Below, piece by piece: positions 25,853 through 34,988 of a stretch of 64,000 bases of DNA. Origin of the DNA: Acididesulfobacillus acetoxydans (GTDB taxonomy: Bacteria; Bacillota; Desulfitobacteriia; Desulfitobacteriales; Desulfitobacteriaceae). Below the pieces are notes generated by a model that saw only the letters and a list, made by a program, of their open reading frames with translations, did no database searches and was not told the origin of the DNA. Within the stretch, counting starts at the first letter, position 1. Every line of letters starts with the position of its first letter. The position numbers and the translations under genes were made by a program. The stretch lies in the NCBI RefSeq assembly GCF_900016645.1, contig NZ_CDGJ01000003.1; one strand, written 5' to 3'.

Positions 25853-27163
25853 TCAGTCCAGAGTCTGAATTCTCTGAGCCGGATGCACAATATCCGTGAT
25901 GCGAATGCCAAAGGTCTCATTGATGACCACAACCTCGCATTTTGCAATCAATTTGCCGTTCACGATCATGTCGACCGGCTCTCCCGCCAGGCGGTCCAGT
26001 TCCACAACCGAACCCGGTCCCATCTCCAGGATCTCTTTAATGGTCTTCTTAGCTTTGCCCAGTTCAACACTGACCTGGAGGGGAACATCCATAATAAGAT
26101 CGAGATTGTTCGGCGGGACCGTTTCTTGCCCGGGCTCAAGCGGGGTAAACCGCGCCGTCCGCACCGCGGCCAGGGGAGGCTGAGCCGCGGCACCATGAAC
26201 GGTGGCGGGGCCGCCGGAGCCCGGAGCAGCCATGCCCGCGGAGCCATAACCCTGTATGCTCTGACCCGCGGGGCCCCCGTAACCCCGAATACCTTGAGCC
26301 GCGGGGGCGCTCCCCGTTGCGCTCTGACCCGGTGCGCCTTTACTTCCGGCACCGGCAAATCCAGACGAGCCGCCACCGGCCATAGCCGCCGCCCCAGATC
26401 TGGCCGCCGGCGTCCCTTGAGCGGAGGACCCGAGGGTTACCCTGTCCTCACCCTCCGTGGCCGCGGCCACGGTTTCGCCGAGAGTGGCCATGAGTTTTTC
26501 CACCATCCCTTTAGCCACTGAAATCGGGATAACCTGCACCAGAATGCTGTCTATCGCCGACTCAACGACCATCTGAAAAGAGATGCGAACAAACGGTTCG
26601 GAAGCCTGTAAGAACTCCTGTAAAAACTCCTTCTCCTCGCCCAGATCATGCAAAGCCAGCTGAGGCGGGGTGATGTCCACCGGGGACTTAAACATCGTCG
26701 ACATCGAGGTAGCCGCCGATCCCATCATTTGATTCATAGCCTCGGCGATCCCGCTGATCTGCATTTCCGAAAGCTCTGGCGATGAATTTGTGCCATCACC
26801 CCCCATCATCAAATCGACGATCACCGCTCCGTCCTTTTGCGACAGAATGAGCAGATTCGATCCTTCCAGACCCGCCTTGTACTTGACGTTGACAATGACG
26901 GAAGGAACCGGATAATCCCGGCGCACCTGTTCCGCCGAGGTGACATCCACCCGGGGGGTCGTAATCTCGACTTTGCGGCCCAGGAGCAGAGAAAGAGTCG
27001 TGGCCGCCGTGCCCATGGAGATATTGGCGATTTCCCCGATCGCGTCTTTCTCTTGCTCGCTAAACCCTGCCATTTCCTCTTCTTGCGAGTTCTCCGCGGC
27101 CACCTCCACCGACCCTTTGAGCAGGGCGTCTATTTCCTCCTGGGACAGCATCCCGTCACTCAT
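25853..27163 (-). CDS. fliY: Motor switch phosphatase FliY (CheC-like domain plus FliN domain)
   Basis: FliY is the Firmicute C-ring protein that also dephosphorylates CheY-P. The start MSDGMLSQEEIDALLKGS resembles the CheY-binding peptide of FliM. A CheC-type phosphatase core follows, with both catalytic pairs (DAIGEIANISMGTAATTL and SEMQISGIAEAMNQMMGSA), then about 120 residues of Gly/Ala/Ser-rich linker, and a FliN domain (LDLIMDVPLQVSVELGKAKKTIKEILEMGPGSVVELDRLAGEPVDMIVNGKLIAKCEVVVI). ATG 27163, preceded by AAGGAAGGG, is favoured over 27187. It overlaps fliM. The linker is longer than in B. subtilis. Confidence 0.95.
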   Translation of the reverse strand: MSDGMLSQEEIDALLKGSVEVAAENSQEEEMAGFSEQEKDAIGEIANISMGTAATTLSLLLGRKVEITTPRVDVTSAEQVRRDYPVPSVIVNVKYKAGLEGSNLLILSQKDGAVIVDLMMGGDGTNSSPELSEMQISGIAEAMNQMMGSAATSMSTMFKSPVDITPPQLALHDLGEEKEFLQEFLQASEPFVRISFQMVVESAIDSILVQVIPISVAKGMVEKLMATLGETVAAATEGEDRVTLGSSAQGTPAARSGAAAMAGGGSSGFAGAGSKGAPGQSATGSAPAAQGIRGYGGPAGQSIQGYGSAGMAAPGSGGPATVHGAAAQPPLAAVRTARFTPLEPGQETVPPNNLDLIMDVPLQVSVELGKAKKTIKEILEMGPGSVVELDRLAGEPVDMIVNGKLIAKCEVVVINETFGIRITDIVHPAQRIQTLD

Positions 27164-28151
27164 CCTGATCCCTTCCTTCCTCGACAACCTCCGTGAGTTT
27201 TAGCGCGAGATGTTCCCCATGCAGCCCCGGGACACCCCGGAACTTCCTAAAAGCGCCGACGAAAACGGGAAGAGGGGCCTCAACCTCTTGATCGAGCGGA
27301 ATCACGTCACCCGGAGCCAAATCCACAAGTTCCCGCACCGAGATCTGTGTCTGACCCAAAAGCACATGAAGGTCCACTTTAGCCCGTTCGATTTGGCGGC
27401 GGATCGCCTCCACCTCTACCGCGGACGACACTTTGGCCTGAGCCGCGAAGAGCAAAAAACTGCTTAATTTATCCAGGATCGGTTCCAGCACCAGATAAGG
27501 CAGGCAAACATTGATCATCCCCACCGTCTCCCCCACACTGATCTGCAGAGTGACCAGCATCACCATCTCGTTGGGCGCGATAATCTGAGTAAACTGGGGA
27601 TTCGTTTCCAGGGCTACGAAATGGGGATGGGTCGCATAGACTTCGGCCCAAGATTCCCCGAAAAGCGCGACCATCTGGGACAGCCTGCGTTCAATAATCG
27701 TCCGTTCAATCTCCGTCAAATCCCGGTTCTTTTCCCCGCCTTGTCCCAGCCCCCCCAGAATCAGGTCAATGATCGCAAAGGCCAGGGCCGGGCTGATTTC
27801 CAAAAGGAGCGTTCCCTCCAGGGGCTCCAAAGTAAATATCCCGAGAATCGTGGGATTCGGCAAAGATCTAATAAATTCGTCATAGGTGATCTGCTCCATT
27901 GACAGCACCCGGGTCTCGATCACGGAATGAAGATGGGCGGATAAATAGGTGGTCAGAGCCCGGCAAAAGTTGTCGTGAATATTTTGCAGGGTATGCATAT
28001 GGTCTTTGGAAAATTTGTTAGGACGTTTAAAATCGTAAACACGAACTTTTTTATGGGCCTTGCTTTCTTTCATCTCTTCAGCGTCAACCTGTCCCTCCGA
28101 CAAGGCGCTCAGCAGGGCATCGATTTCCGCTTGAGACAGAACATCGCCCAT
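27156..28151 (-). CDS. fliM: Flagellar motor switch protein FliM
   Basis: FliM binds CheY-P and sets motor direction. It opens MGDVLSQAEIDALLSALSEG, the CheY-P binding peptide, then YDFKRPNKFSKDHMHTLQNIHDNFCRALTTYLSAHLHSVIE and the middle CheC-like domain, ending with a FliN-like domain (LHVLLGQTQISVRELVDLAPGDVIPLD). At 331 residues it is full length. The C-terminal tail overlaps the fliY start. Confidence 0.97.
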   Translation of the reverse strand: MGDVLSQAEIDALLSALSEGQVDAEEMKESKAHKKVRVYDFKRPNKFSKDHMHTLQNIHDNFCRALTTYLSAHLHSVIETRVLSMEQITYDEFIRSLPNPTILGIFTLEPLEGTLLLEISPALAFAIIDLILGGLGQGGEKNRDLTEIERTIIERRLSQMVALFGESWAEVYATHPHFVALETNPQFTQIIAPNEMVMLVTLQISVGETVGMINVCLPYLVLEPILDKLSSFLLFAAQAKVSSAVEVEAIRRQIERAKVDLHVLLGQTQISVRELVDLAPGDVIPLDQEVEAPLPVFVGAFRKFRGVPGLHGEHLALKLTEVVEEGRDQDE

Positions 28152-28258
28152 GGAATCCCCCCCCTCCGCTCCGGATGGATATTCGTGGTTCGTAGTTCGT
28201 GGTTCGCGAATAGATCGTTTCCCAGTAAGTTTTAATGCTCAACTTTCGTCAAACGAGT

Positions 28259-28675
28259 TCACTGATAAATAAAGGAAAGGAAAAGCACATTTCGGATGTA
28301 TCCGTCCGCCACCTGGTTGAGCTGACTGAGCAGTTCCCGGCGTAGTATTTCTCTGGCCGCCGGGGTCTCCACATCGGCCAAAGATTTATTGGAGAGGACG
28401 GTATTCACCTTATCTTTGAGAAAATCCGCTTTAGCTTGGAGAATAGGTCCCGCCGCGGCATCTGTCCCCTCCAAAGTAATGGATGTTTTCAGGAACGCCC
28501 CCCCCCTCAGGTTGACGGTAAACTCGCCGATCGACACCAAAGGACCATCCTGCTTGGGTGTTATTCCCGCCTGCCCCGGGCGAAAGACTTTCTGTGCCAG
28601 CAGCGTCCCCCCCGCGCCCAATACAACTCCGACAAGCGCCGCCACAATCAGCAAACTCCACAATTTATGTTTCAT
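28259..28675 (-). CDS. fliL: Flagellar basal body-associated protein FliL
   Basis: FliL sits around the stator units and supports torque. The 138-residue protein has one N-terminal membrane span (LWSLLIVAALVGVVLGAGGTLLA, residues 5-27) and a periplasm-facing domain with the family stretch GPLVSIGEFTVNLRGGAFLKTSITLEG and the ending GYIRNVLFLSFIYQ. motA and motB, its usual neighbours in Bacillus, are absent here. Start overlaps flbD by 4 bases. Confidence 0.93.
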   Translation of the reverse strand: MKHKLWSLLIVAALVGVVLGAGGTLLAQKVFRPGQAGITPKQDGPLVSIGEFTVNLRGGAFLKTSITLEGTDAAAGPILQAKADFLKDKVNTVLSNKSLADVETPAAREILRRELLSQLNQVADGYIRNVLFLSFIYQ

Positions 28676-28884
28676 TCTCTTCTCTCCTCCGGTCCCACAT
28701 AATCCGGATGACAGCGCCGGCGAAATTCCGCAATACGTTGAATCAGAAGAACCGGTTCCTCAGTCACCACATACTTATTTCCACCCGTTAGCGTAATCAC
28801 CGTATCCGGGGTCTGCTCCATAGTCTCAATCAAATCAGGGTTTAAATAAAACGTCTTTCTGTTAAGACGCGTGACTTTAATCAT
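28672..28884 (-). CDS. flbD: FlbD/SwrD family protein
   Basis: A 70-residue protein: MIKVTRLNRKTFYLNPDLIETMEQTPDTVITLTGGNKYVVTEEP. The family, named FlbD in Clostridia and SwrD in Bacillus, promotes flagellar power by acting on stators. ATG at 28884 is the domain start; the longer frame to 28989 runs into fliJ and is rejected. Confidence 0.95.
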   Translation of the reverse strand: MIKVTRLNRKTFYLNPDLIETMEQTPDTVITLTGGNKYVVTEEPVLLIQRIAEFRRRCHPDYVGPEERRE

Positions 28885-28966
28885 GTCCCACCCCTTGCTC
28901 AACCCGCGGCGGCGCGGTCCCAAAAACCATCCGTCCGGCGGAAAGCCCGAGTCTATCCCGGTCCGC

Positions 28967-29413
28967 TCACGAACGCCCGATCCGCTCACGCTTGCTCAGG
29001 TAAATAACCTGCCCCACCTCGTCGAGCACCTTTTGCTCCCGCCGCCGTTCCGCCAGTGCCCAGGCCCGCGCCTGTCGCCCCTTGAGGCGGCGGAACTTTT
29101 CTTTCCGGCAGTAGGTCTCGACCACCCGCAGACGCTGCTCTTCTTTGCGCTCTTCCTGCTCCCGGAGCTCAGCCTCACAAGTTTGCAGCTTCCGGTACTC
29201 TTGCCGGGCGAAAATCTGCCAAGGCCCCAGTTCTTCCGGCCGCGCCCGACGCTGCCCGTCCAGACCTTGAAGCCAGCGTCTTTCCTGCTGTTCCCGCCGC
29301 TCGGCCAAGTCCCGGCAACGCAGGATCTCCTCGGCCAAACGGCGCTGAGCCTCTTCCAGAGCGTTCAGCGCTAACCCCAGGCTTGTTTCCAAACGGAATT
29401 TAAACCTCGCCAT
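28967..29413 (-). CDS. fliJ: Flagellar export chaperone escort FliJ
   Basis: A 148-residue, almost wholly alpha-helical, highly charged coiled coil (ALEEAQRRLAEEILRCRDLAERREQQERRW, then REQEERKEEQRLRVVETYCRKEKFRRLKGRQ), as in FliJ, which docks on the FliI ATPase ring and escorts export chaperones. ATG at 29413 (MARFKFRLETSLGL) is the family-like start, and it overlaps fliI by 14 bases. Sequence conservation in FliJ is low, so the call relies on the coiled coil and position. Confidence 0.88.
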   Translation of the reverse strand: MARFKFRLETSLGLALNALEEAQRRLAEEILRCRDLAERREQQERRWLQGLDGQRRARPEELGPWQIFARQEYRKLQTCEAELREQEERKEEQRLRVVETYCRKEKFRRLKGRQARAWALAERRREQKVLDEVGQVIYLSKRERIGRS

Positions 29414-30713
29414 CCTCAACACACCCTTTCAGCCCTCTGAGCGTCACCTCAAAATCGGAACGCTCATCGATTCCCTGGCGCAAAAACTTCCGGATCCTTT
29501 CGTTGCAGCGAATAGCCTCGTCAATGCGGGGGTTGCTTCCATTCACATAGGCGCCGATGTCAATCAAATCTTTAGCGTGTTCATAAACTGCCAGACGCTC
29601 CCTGACGGCGGCGGCAGATTCCCTGTGCTCTTGCCCCACCACATCGGACATAACCCGGCTGACAGACTGCAAAATGTCGATGGCGGGGTAATGATTTTGC
29701 CCGGCCAGCTCCCGAGTCAAAACAATATGCCCGTCCAAGATTCCCCGCACGGCGTCGGCAATCGGTTCATTATGATCATCCCCGTCCACCAGGACCGTGT
29801 AGATCCCCGTGATACTCCCCCGTTCCGACATTCCCGCCCGCTCCAAAAGTTTAGGCAGGAGGGCAAACACCGAGGGAGGGTAACCCCGCGTAGCCGGAGG
29901 TTCCCCGGCTGTTAAACCGACTTCTCGCTGGGCCATGGCAAACCGGGTCACAGAATCCATCATCAACAGGACGTCCTCGCCCCGATCCCGAAAATATTCC
30001 GCCACGGCCGTCGCCGTAAACGCGGCTTTTAGCCGGACCAAAGCCGGTTGGTCTGATGTGGCCACCACAACCACGGAGCGGCGGAGTCCTTCGCTTCCCA
30101 AATCCTTCTCGATGAATTCCCGCAGTTCCCGTCCCCGCTCCCCAACCAGGCCGATAACATTGACCCCGGCCGTCGTGTTCCTAGCCATCATTCCCAAGAG
30201 CGTACTCTTGCCGACTCCGGATCCGGAAAAAATCCCGATGCGCTGCCCGCGCCCTATCGTCAGCAACCCGTCTATAGCCCGCACGCCCACGCTTAAGCCG
30301 TCCCGGATTCTCGGCCGTAACAAGGCGTCGGGAGGCCGGTTAAAAAGCGGATAACTCGTGTCTGTGACTAAGGCTCTCCCGTCACACGGCCTCCCCAACC
30401 CATCCAGGACCCTGCCCAAGAGGGCCGGACCCACGGCCACTTTCAGCGTCCCCTCTTGCGGGATCACCCGGTCCCCGGGAGCGATTCCTTCCGCTTCGGC
30501 CAAAGGCAGAAGCAAAGTCGTCCTATGGCGAAACCCCACCACCTCCGCCGGAATCTCCGACCCTCGGCGCGTGCGGATCAGGCAATATTCCCCTACGCCG
30601 GCCCGCGGTCCCGCCGCTTCAATCATCAATCCGACAATTCTTTCAACCCGGCCCCGCTCGCTGATCAGTTCCGACATCTGAACTCTCCGGGCCAAGCGGC
30701 TCCACTCCCCCAT
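29400..30713 (-). CDS. fliI: Flagellum-specific export ATPase FliI
   Basis: FliI is the hexameric ATPase that unfolds export substrates. Walker A is FSGSGVGKSTLLGMMAR; other motifs are LVGERGRELREFIEKDLGSEGL, DVLLMMDSVTRFAMAQREVGLTAGEPPATRGYPPSVF and GSITGIYTVLVDGDDHNEPIADAVRGILDGHIVLTREL. The frame runs to 30827; ATG at 30713 (MGEWSRLARRVQ) is chosen because GGGAGGA precedes it. This start overlaps fliH by 71 bases, longer than other overlaps here, so ATG 30680 (MSELISERG) is a second option. Confidence 0.95.
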   Translation of the reverse strand: MGEWSRLARRVQMSELISERGRVERIVGLMIEAAGPRAGVGEYCLIRTRRGSEIPAEVVGFRHRTTLLLPLAEAEGIAPGDRVIPQEGTLKVAVGPALLGRVLDGLGRPCDGRALVTDTSYPLFNRPPDALLRPRIRDGLSVGVRAIDGLLTIGRGQRIGIFSGSGVGKSTLLGMMARNTTAGVNVIGLVGERGRELREFIEKDLGSEGLRRSVVVVATSDQPALVRLKAAFTATAVAEYFRDRGEDVLLMMDSVTRFAMAQREVGLTAGEPPATRGYPPSVFALLPKLLERAGMSERGSITGIYTVLVDGDDHNEPIADAVRGILDGHIVLTRELAGQNHYPAIDILQSVSRVMSDVVGQEHRESAAAVRERLAVYEHAKDLIDIGAYVNGSNPRIDEAIRCNERIRKFLRQGIDERSDFEVTLRGLKGCVEDGEV

Positions 30714-31515
30714 GCTCCAATTCCTCCCGCAGAAGCTGTTCCAACTTGGCCAATTGGTCGGCCAGACCGGCGTCATACACCCCTTCCTGACAATCAAGGA
30801 AACAATCCCCCGCCGACAGGGAATCATCCTTCACCCACGGGCAGGGCAGGGACTCGGGTGGGAGCTCTCCGACCCATTCGGCATCCCGGACCGAAAGGTG
30901 TAAGACCATTCCCGTCTTTTCCTCGGGCAGAAGAGCCAAGGCCCGGACGATTTCCAACAGACGCTGTGGCCTGACCGCCAAAGAAGCTTTTACAATACGC
31001 TCCGCAATAGCCAGGGCCAAACCCAGGATCTCCCTGTCCGCCCTCAGAAATTCCGCCTGGGCCGCCTTCGTCGCCAGGCGCATGAGCTCCCCCGAACGAT
31101 TCAATAAACGGGCCGCCGCCTCCTCCCCGCTCCGCAGCCCTTCCCGACGGCCGTCGTCATACCCGTCGGCATACCCCTTCTTCTGTCCCTCAGTCCTTGC
31201 CTGCTCCTCGATTTCCTTTCCTCGCAAAGCGGCGGCCTCTTCGGCCCCCCGAATCAGCCCCTCCGCTCGGAACCGGGCCTCAAGCAGGATTTCTTCTGCC
31301 CGCAAGTGGGCTTGAACCAAACTATCCCCGTTAGTCTCATTTCGGGCTTCCGACTCGATCCCGTCACTTTCCGGCAAACCCCGCTCCGCTGTCGGGGACG
31401 CGACCGCCGTCTGCTCCCTCAGCCTTTGAAAGACGGACTGCCCGTCTACGACACAGAGCCCGCTCTGCCGCACGACACACTTTTTAACGACTTTCCAATT
31501 AATAAATGAGTTCAT
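30643..31515 (-). CDS. fliH: FliI regulator/stator FliH
   Basis: FliH is a dimer that restrains the FliI ATPase and links it to the C-ring. The N-terminal half has the glycine-spaced helix typical of FliH (GQKKGYADGYDDGRREGLRSGEEAAARLL), and the C-terminal V-ATPase-E-like domain reads LGLALAIAERIVKASLAVRPQRLLEIVRALALLPEEKTGMVLHLSVRDAEWV. ATG 31515 (MNSFINWKVVKK) is preferred over 31539 and overlaps the fliG stop region. Confidence 0.92.
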   Translation of the reverse strand: MNSFINWKVVKKCVVRQSGLCVVDGQSVFQRLREQTAVASPTAERGLPESDGIESEARNETNGDSLVQAHLRAEEILLEARFRAEGLIRGAEEAAALRGKEIEEQARTEGQKKGYADGYDDGRREGLRSGEEAAARLLNRSGELMRLATKAAQAEFLRADREILGLALAIAERIVKASLAVRPQRLLEIVRALALLPEEKTGMVLHLSVRDAEWVGELPPESLPCPWVKDDSLSAGDCFLDCQEGVYDAGLADQLAKLEQLLREELEHGGVEPLGPESSDVGTDQRAGPG

Positions 31516-32506
31516 CGCCGCCACCCCGCGAAATGACAATGGCTCCGCTTTCTTCCAGCTTGCGGATCACCTTGACGATCCGCTGTTGTGCTTCCTCCAC
31601 ATCCCGCAGCCGCACGGGTCCCATAAACTCCATATCCTCTTTGAGCATTTGTCCCGCCCGGGTCGACATATTGACCTGAACCTTCTGCAGCACGGCCGGA
31701 TCGGTACCCTTGAGAGCGGTCGCCAAGTCTTTGGTGTCTACCTCCCGCAGCACCAACTGCACGCCGCGATCGTCCAACAAGACAATATCTTCGAAGACAA
31801 ACATCTGGCGTTTAATCTGTTCGGCCAATTCCGGGTCATCCATCTCCAAGGTATCCATGATGTTCTTCAGCGTGGAGGGATCCGCCCGGTTAAGGACATC
31901 CACCACACTTTGCATTCCCCCTGAGCTCGCATAATCCGTCGGCGCTAGGCTGGAGATTTTCCGTTCCAGCACTTTTTCGATTTCCTTCAGGACATCGGGA
32001 CTCGTTCTCCCCATCAGAGCGATCCGCCGGGCGACATCCGCCTGTTTTTCCTGAGACAAGTTGGAAAGAAGTACCGCCGCCTTGTCCGGGAGCAGGTGAG
32101 TCATAATCAGGGCGATAGTCTGGGGGTGCTCTCCTTGAATAAAAGACAAGAGCTGCTTAGGATCGGTCCGCCGCACTATGTCGAAGGGGCGCATCTTCAA
32201 GGAAGACGAAAGGCGGCTGATAATTTCAAAAGCCCTCTGCTCCCCCAAGGCCCGTTCCAGCACTTCACGGGCATATTCAATTCCGCCCTGGGCGATGTAG
32301 TCATTCGCAATACACATTTGGTGAAATTCTTCTAGAACCGTATCCCTTTCCTCAGCGGATACTTTACGCATGTTGGCCATTTCCAAGGTGAGCTGCTCAA
32401 TTTCTCCCTCACTTAAATGCTGAATCACCCGCGCGGAATGCTCCGTGCCCAAGGCAATCATGAGGATAGCCGCCTTGCGCAATCCGGTCAACTCTGTTTG
32501 CGCCAT
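31499..32506 (-). CDS. fliG: Flagellar motor switch protein FliG
   Basis: FliG is the rotor protein that contacts the stator. The 335-residue protein shows all three domains: N-terminal LTGLRKAAILMIALGTEHSARVIQHLSEGEIEQLTLEMANM, a middle domain with the EHPQTIALIMTHL motif (GEHPQTIALIMTHLLPDKAAVLLSNL), and C-terminal torque helix MFVFEDIVLLDDRGVQLVLREVDTKDLATALKG with the charged residues needed for stator contact. Confidence 0.98.
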   Translation of the reverse strand: MAQTELTGLRKAAILMIALGTEHSARVIQHLSEGEIEQLTLEMANMRKVSAEERDTVLEEFHQMCIANDYIAQGGIEYAREVLERALGEQRAFEIISRLSSSLKMRPFDIVRRTDPKQLLSFIQGEHPQTIALIMTHLLPDKAAVLLSNLSQEKQADVARRIALMGRTSPDVLKEIEKVLERKISSLAPTDYASSGGMQSVVDVLNRADPSTLKNIMDTLEMDDPELAEQIKRQMFVFEDIVLLDDRGVQLVLREVDTKDLATALKGTDPAVLQKVQVNMSTRAGQMLKEDMEFMGPVRLRDVEEAQQRIVKVIRKLEESGAIVISRGGGDELIY

Positions 32507-32507
32507 C

Positions 32508-34100
32508 TCAATACTCCTCCGACAGCCATGTTTTCAGCAGGCGGGCCGCCTCGTCGGCATTATTGCGGGTGTAGAGCTCCACGGCTTCTCTGATTTTCTG
32601 ACGTTCAATCTCAATGGCGCTCTTGGCTTGCCTTTTCTGGAGTTTTGCCCGAGCTTCCTCTTCCGCTTGTTGCTGTGCCAGAAGCACACCCTCTGCCTCC
32701 GCGGCCGCCAGCGGCTGACCCTCCCCCGTCAAAGCGTCTGTGCGCGCCAAACGTTTTCGTTTTGAACGCGTACGAACCAGAAGAAGGAGAAAAATAATTC
32801 CCAACAGAATTCCCGCGCCCAGCTCCGCGTATCTCAGCAGGCGACGGTTTTGCGCCGCCCGGGCCATAGCCGCCTGGGCCTGATTCAGGGCCGTCGTGTC
32901 AAAAGGAATGGCCGCCACCCTGATTTGGTCTCCCCGCTTCGGATCGAGCCCCGCGGCCGAGGTCACCAATCCTTGAATAGAAGCCAATTGGGTCGGTGTG
33001 ACTTTATTGGAGTCTGCCATGACAGAGATGGACAAGCGCTTGATCGCGCCCGGACTGACCACCTGTTCCGTCTGAGTCTTATCCGGCTGGTAATTCTCAG
33101 TGCTCGAACTTTGGCCGGAAGTCGTCGTATTGCCGCCGCCTACCGCCGGATAGCCCGGCACATTGCTATTCACCCCCGGGGCGGCGCCTGCCGTCCCGCC
33201 GCTGCTCTTCTCGCTCGTGACCTGTTTGCTCACCAGAGCTCCGGCCCCGTACTTGTCCGAGGTGACCTTCACCTGATCGAAATTTAAATCGGCATTGACT
33301 CTTACCACCGCGTTACCCGATCCCAAAGCCTGGTCGAGCATGCTCTGCACGGACTGCTGAATTCGTTTCTGAACGGCTTCTTGGATTCGCAGTTGGCTAT
33401 TGCTCAGACCGGCAGAACTCGCGGCCTCGTTGAGTACGTCGGATAACACTTGTCCGTTAGTGTCCACAATCGTCACATTGCCCGGTTTAAGTCCCTCCAC
33501 AGATGCAGCCAAAAGATTTGCTACTCCCCGGACTTGCTCCCGGCTCAGCGTCACTCCCGGGGCCAGTTTGAGCGTAACAGCCGCCGTGGCGGCCTGCGTT
33601 TTTCCCTCGAACAGGGAAGGCTGGGGCATGACAATGTGCACCGAAGCGTCCTCAACCCCGTTCAAAGTCTTCAGGGTATTTGCCAGTTCACTTTGCAGAG
33701 CCAGAACGTAACGCAGCTGGCGATCGGCATCCGTTTCGCCCAGCTGCATCTGGTTCAGGTAGTCGAAGCTGAACTTGCTGCCCTGGGGAACACCCGCACT
33801 GGCCAACTCCAGACGGGCTTCGGCCGCCTGCGCCTTTGGCACCAAAATTGTGCCGCCACCGTCTTGCAACTCATAGGGGATTTTCAAACTTACGAGTTTG
33901 CTCCTTACGGCCGCGGCGCTTGTCAGGTCGATCTTACTGAAGAGCGGAACATATTGAGGCCTTCCCGCCCAGACGATCAGGGTGATCAGGGCCGTCGCCA
34001 CCAGGAGGGGAGCGGCAACCGTCACGGTTTTCTGCGGACGGGTCAGCTTCTGCCAAAAATCCCGCAATGATTTCCGCCAGTCTGTCCACGAGAAATTCAC
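32508..34100 (-). CDS. fliF: Flagellar MS-ring protein FliF
   Basis: FliF builds the MS ring in the membrane. Two spans bracket the periplasmic part: one near residues 25-45 (TVTVAAPLLVATALITLIVW) and one near 445-465 (LGAGILLGIIFLLLLVRT). The YscJ-type ring domain has YVPLFSKIDLTSAAAVRSKLVSLKIPYELQDGGGTILVPK and SLFEGKTQAATAAVTLKLAPG. The loop near residues 300-350 is Gly/Ser/Asn-rich. The C-terminal tail (ARLLKTWLSEEY) binds FliG. Length, 530 residues, is normal. Confidence 0.97.
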   Translation of the reverse strand: MNFSWTDWRKSLRDFWQKLTRPQKTVTVAAPLLVATALITLIVWAGRPQYVPLFSKIDLTSAAAVRSKLVSLKIPYELQDGGGTILVPKAQAAEARLELASAGVPQGSKFSFDYLNQMQLGETDADRQLRYVLALQSELANTLKTLNGVEDASVHIVMPQPSLFEGKTQAATAAVTLKLAPGVTLSREQVRGVANLLAASVEGLKPGNVTIVDTNGQVLSDVLNEAASSAGLSNSQLRIQEAVQKRIQQSVQSMLDQALGSGNAVVRVNADLNFDQVKVTSDKYGAGALVSKQVTSEKSSGGTAGAAPGVNSNVPGYPAVGGGNTTTSGQSSSTENYQPDKTQTEQVVSPGAIKRLSISVMADSNKVTPTQLASIQGLVTSAAGLDPKRGDQIRVAAIPFDTTALNQAQAAMARAAQNRRLLRYAELGAGILLGIIFLLLLVRTRSKRKRLARTDALTGEGQPLAAAEAEGVLLAQQQAEEEARAKLQKRQAKSAIEIERQKIREAVELYTRNNADEAARLLKTWLSEEY

Positions 34101-34143
34101 TCACCATTCCCCCTTCCTACAACCTCTATAGCCACCGGGCACC

Positions 34144-34476
34144 CTAGATCTGCATGCGCATCAGCTCCTGATACGCGTCCATTGCTTTATTTCGCACTTC
34201 GACCGTAAGGGACATGGCCAAACTGGCCTTATCCAGCGCGATCATGACACTGTGAATGTCCGGCGCTTGTCCCGTGGCCAAAGCGATGCTGGCCGCGTCC
34301 GCATTTTTCTGCAACCCGTCCACCTGCTGCAGGGCCTGTCCCAAAAACTTACCGAAATTCGCGCCCGTCAGTCCGGGTCCCGTTTTCGTTCCCGCCCCCG
34401 AAAGAGGGGCCGCATTGTTCACAGCGCTGTTGCCCGGCGTCAAGAGGGCCAGCGGCGCTACCGCACTCAAGCTCAT
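34144..34476 (-). CDS. fliE: MS-ring/rod junction protein FliE
   Basis: FliE links the MS ring to the rod. The 110-residue protein ends with the family hallmark DIHSVMIALDKASLAMSLTVEVRNKAMDAYQELMRMQI. The first 40 residues are unconserved. It lies in standard order between flgC and fliF. Confidence 0.95.
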   Translation of the reverse strand: MSLSAVAPLALLTPGNSAVNNAAPLSGAGTKTGPGLTGANFGKFLGQALQQVDGLQKNADAASIALATGQAPDIHSVMIALDKASLAMSLTVEVRNKAMDAYQELMRMQI

Positions 34477-34481
34477 TCAGA

Positions 34482-34982
34482 TCACACCTTTCCCAGTTCC
34501 AAGGCCTTAGTCTCCATCCCTTTGCTGGCGTTCAGCACCGTTACGTTGGCCTCATAAGCCCGTGAAGCCGAGACCATGTCTACCATCTCCGTCACCACAT
34601 TGACATTCGGTTCACGCACATACCCGGCCGGGATGCCCGGCTCCGGTGTCTTGGCCGCGTCCGGGGAATCCGGGTTGTACGCCAGCTTGAAAGGCGTCTG
34701 ATCCCCGGCGATGGCGGCCACCTCCACCCCCGTGCCCGCGGCCCGGTCCAAAGAAGAAGAACGCGCAAAAGCCTGGTCGAGAGTCCGGGCAAAATCCGGC
34801 TGAACCGGCCGGGGCTCGAAAATCGCCACCTCGCGCCGGTAAGGAATCTGATTTCCCGCCGGAGTCAATTGCCCCGTACGAGTGGTGTTGACATTGGCAA
34901 TGTTGTTGGCAATCAGGTCCAAGCGCAGGCGCTGTGCTGTCAAGCCGGAGGCGCTGGCATCAATAGCCTGAAAAATTCCCAT
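34482..34982 (-). CDS. flgC: Flagellar basal-body rod protein FlgC
   Basis: A proximal rod protein with the axial N-terminal motif MGIFQAIDASASGLTAQRLRLDLIANNIANVNTTRT and the C-terminal motif YVREPNVNVVTEMVDMVSASRAYEANVTVLNASKGM. At 166 residues the central part (REVAIFEPRPVQPDFARTLDQAFA) is slightly longer than in Bacillus FlgC. flgB, which normally precedes it, is instead at 11922-12326. Confidence 0.95.
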   Translation of the reverse strand: MGIFQAIDASASGLTAQRLRLDLIANNIANVNTTRTGQLTPAGNQIPYRREVAIFEPRPVQPDFARTLDQAFARSSSLDRAAGTGVEVAAIAGDQTPFKLAYNPDSPDAAKTPEPGIPAGYVREPNVNVVTEMVDMVSASRAYEANVTVLNASKGMETKALELGKV

Positions 34983-34988
34983 CCGTCT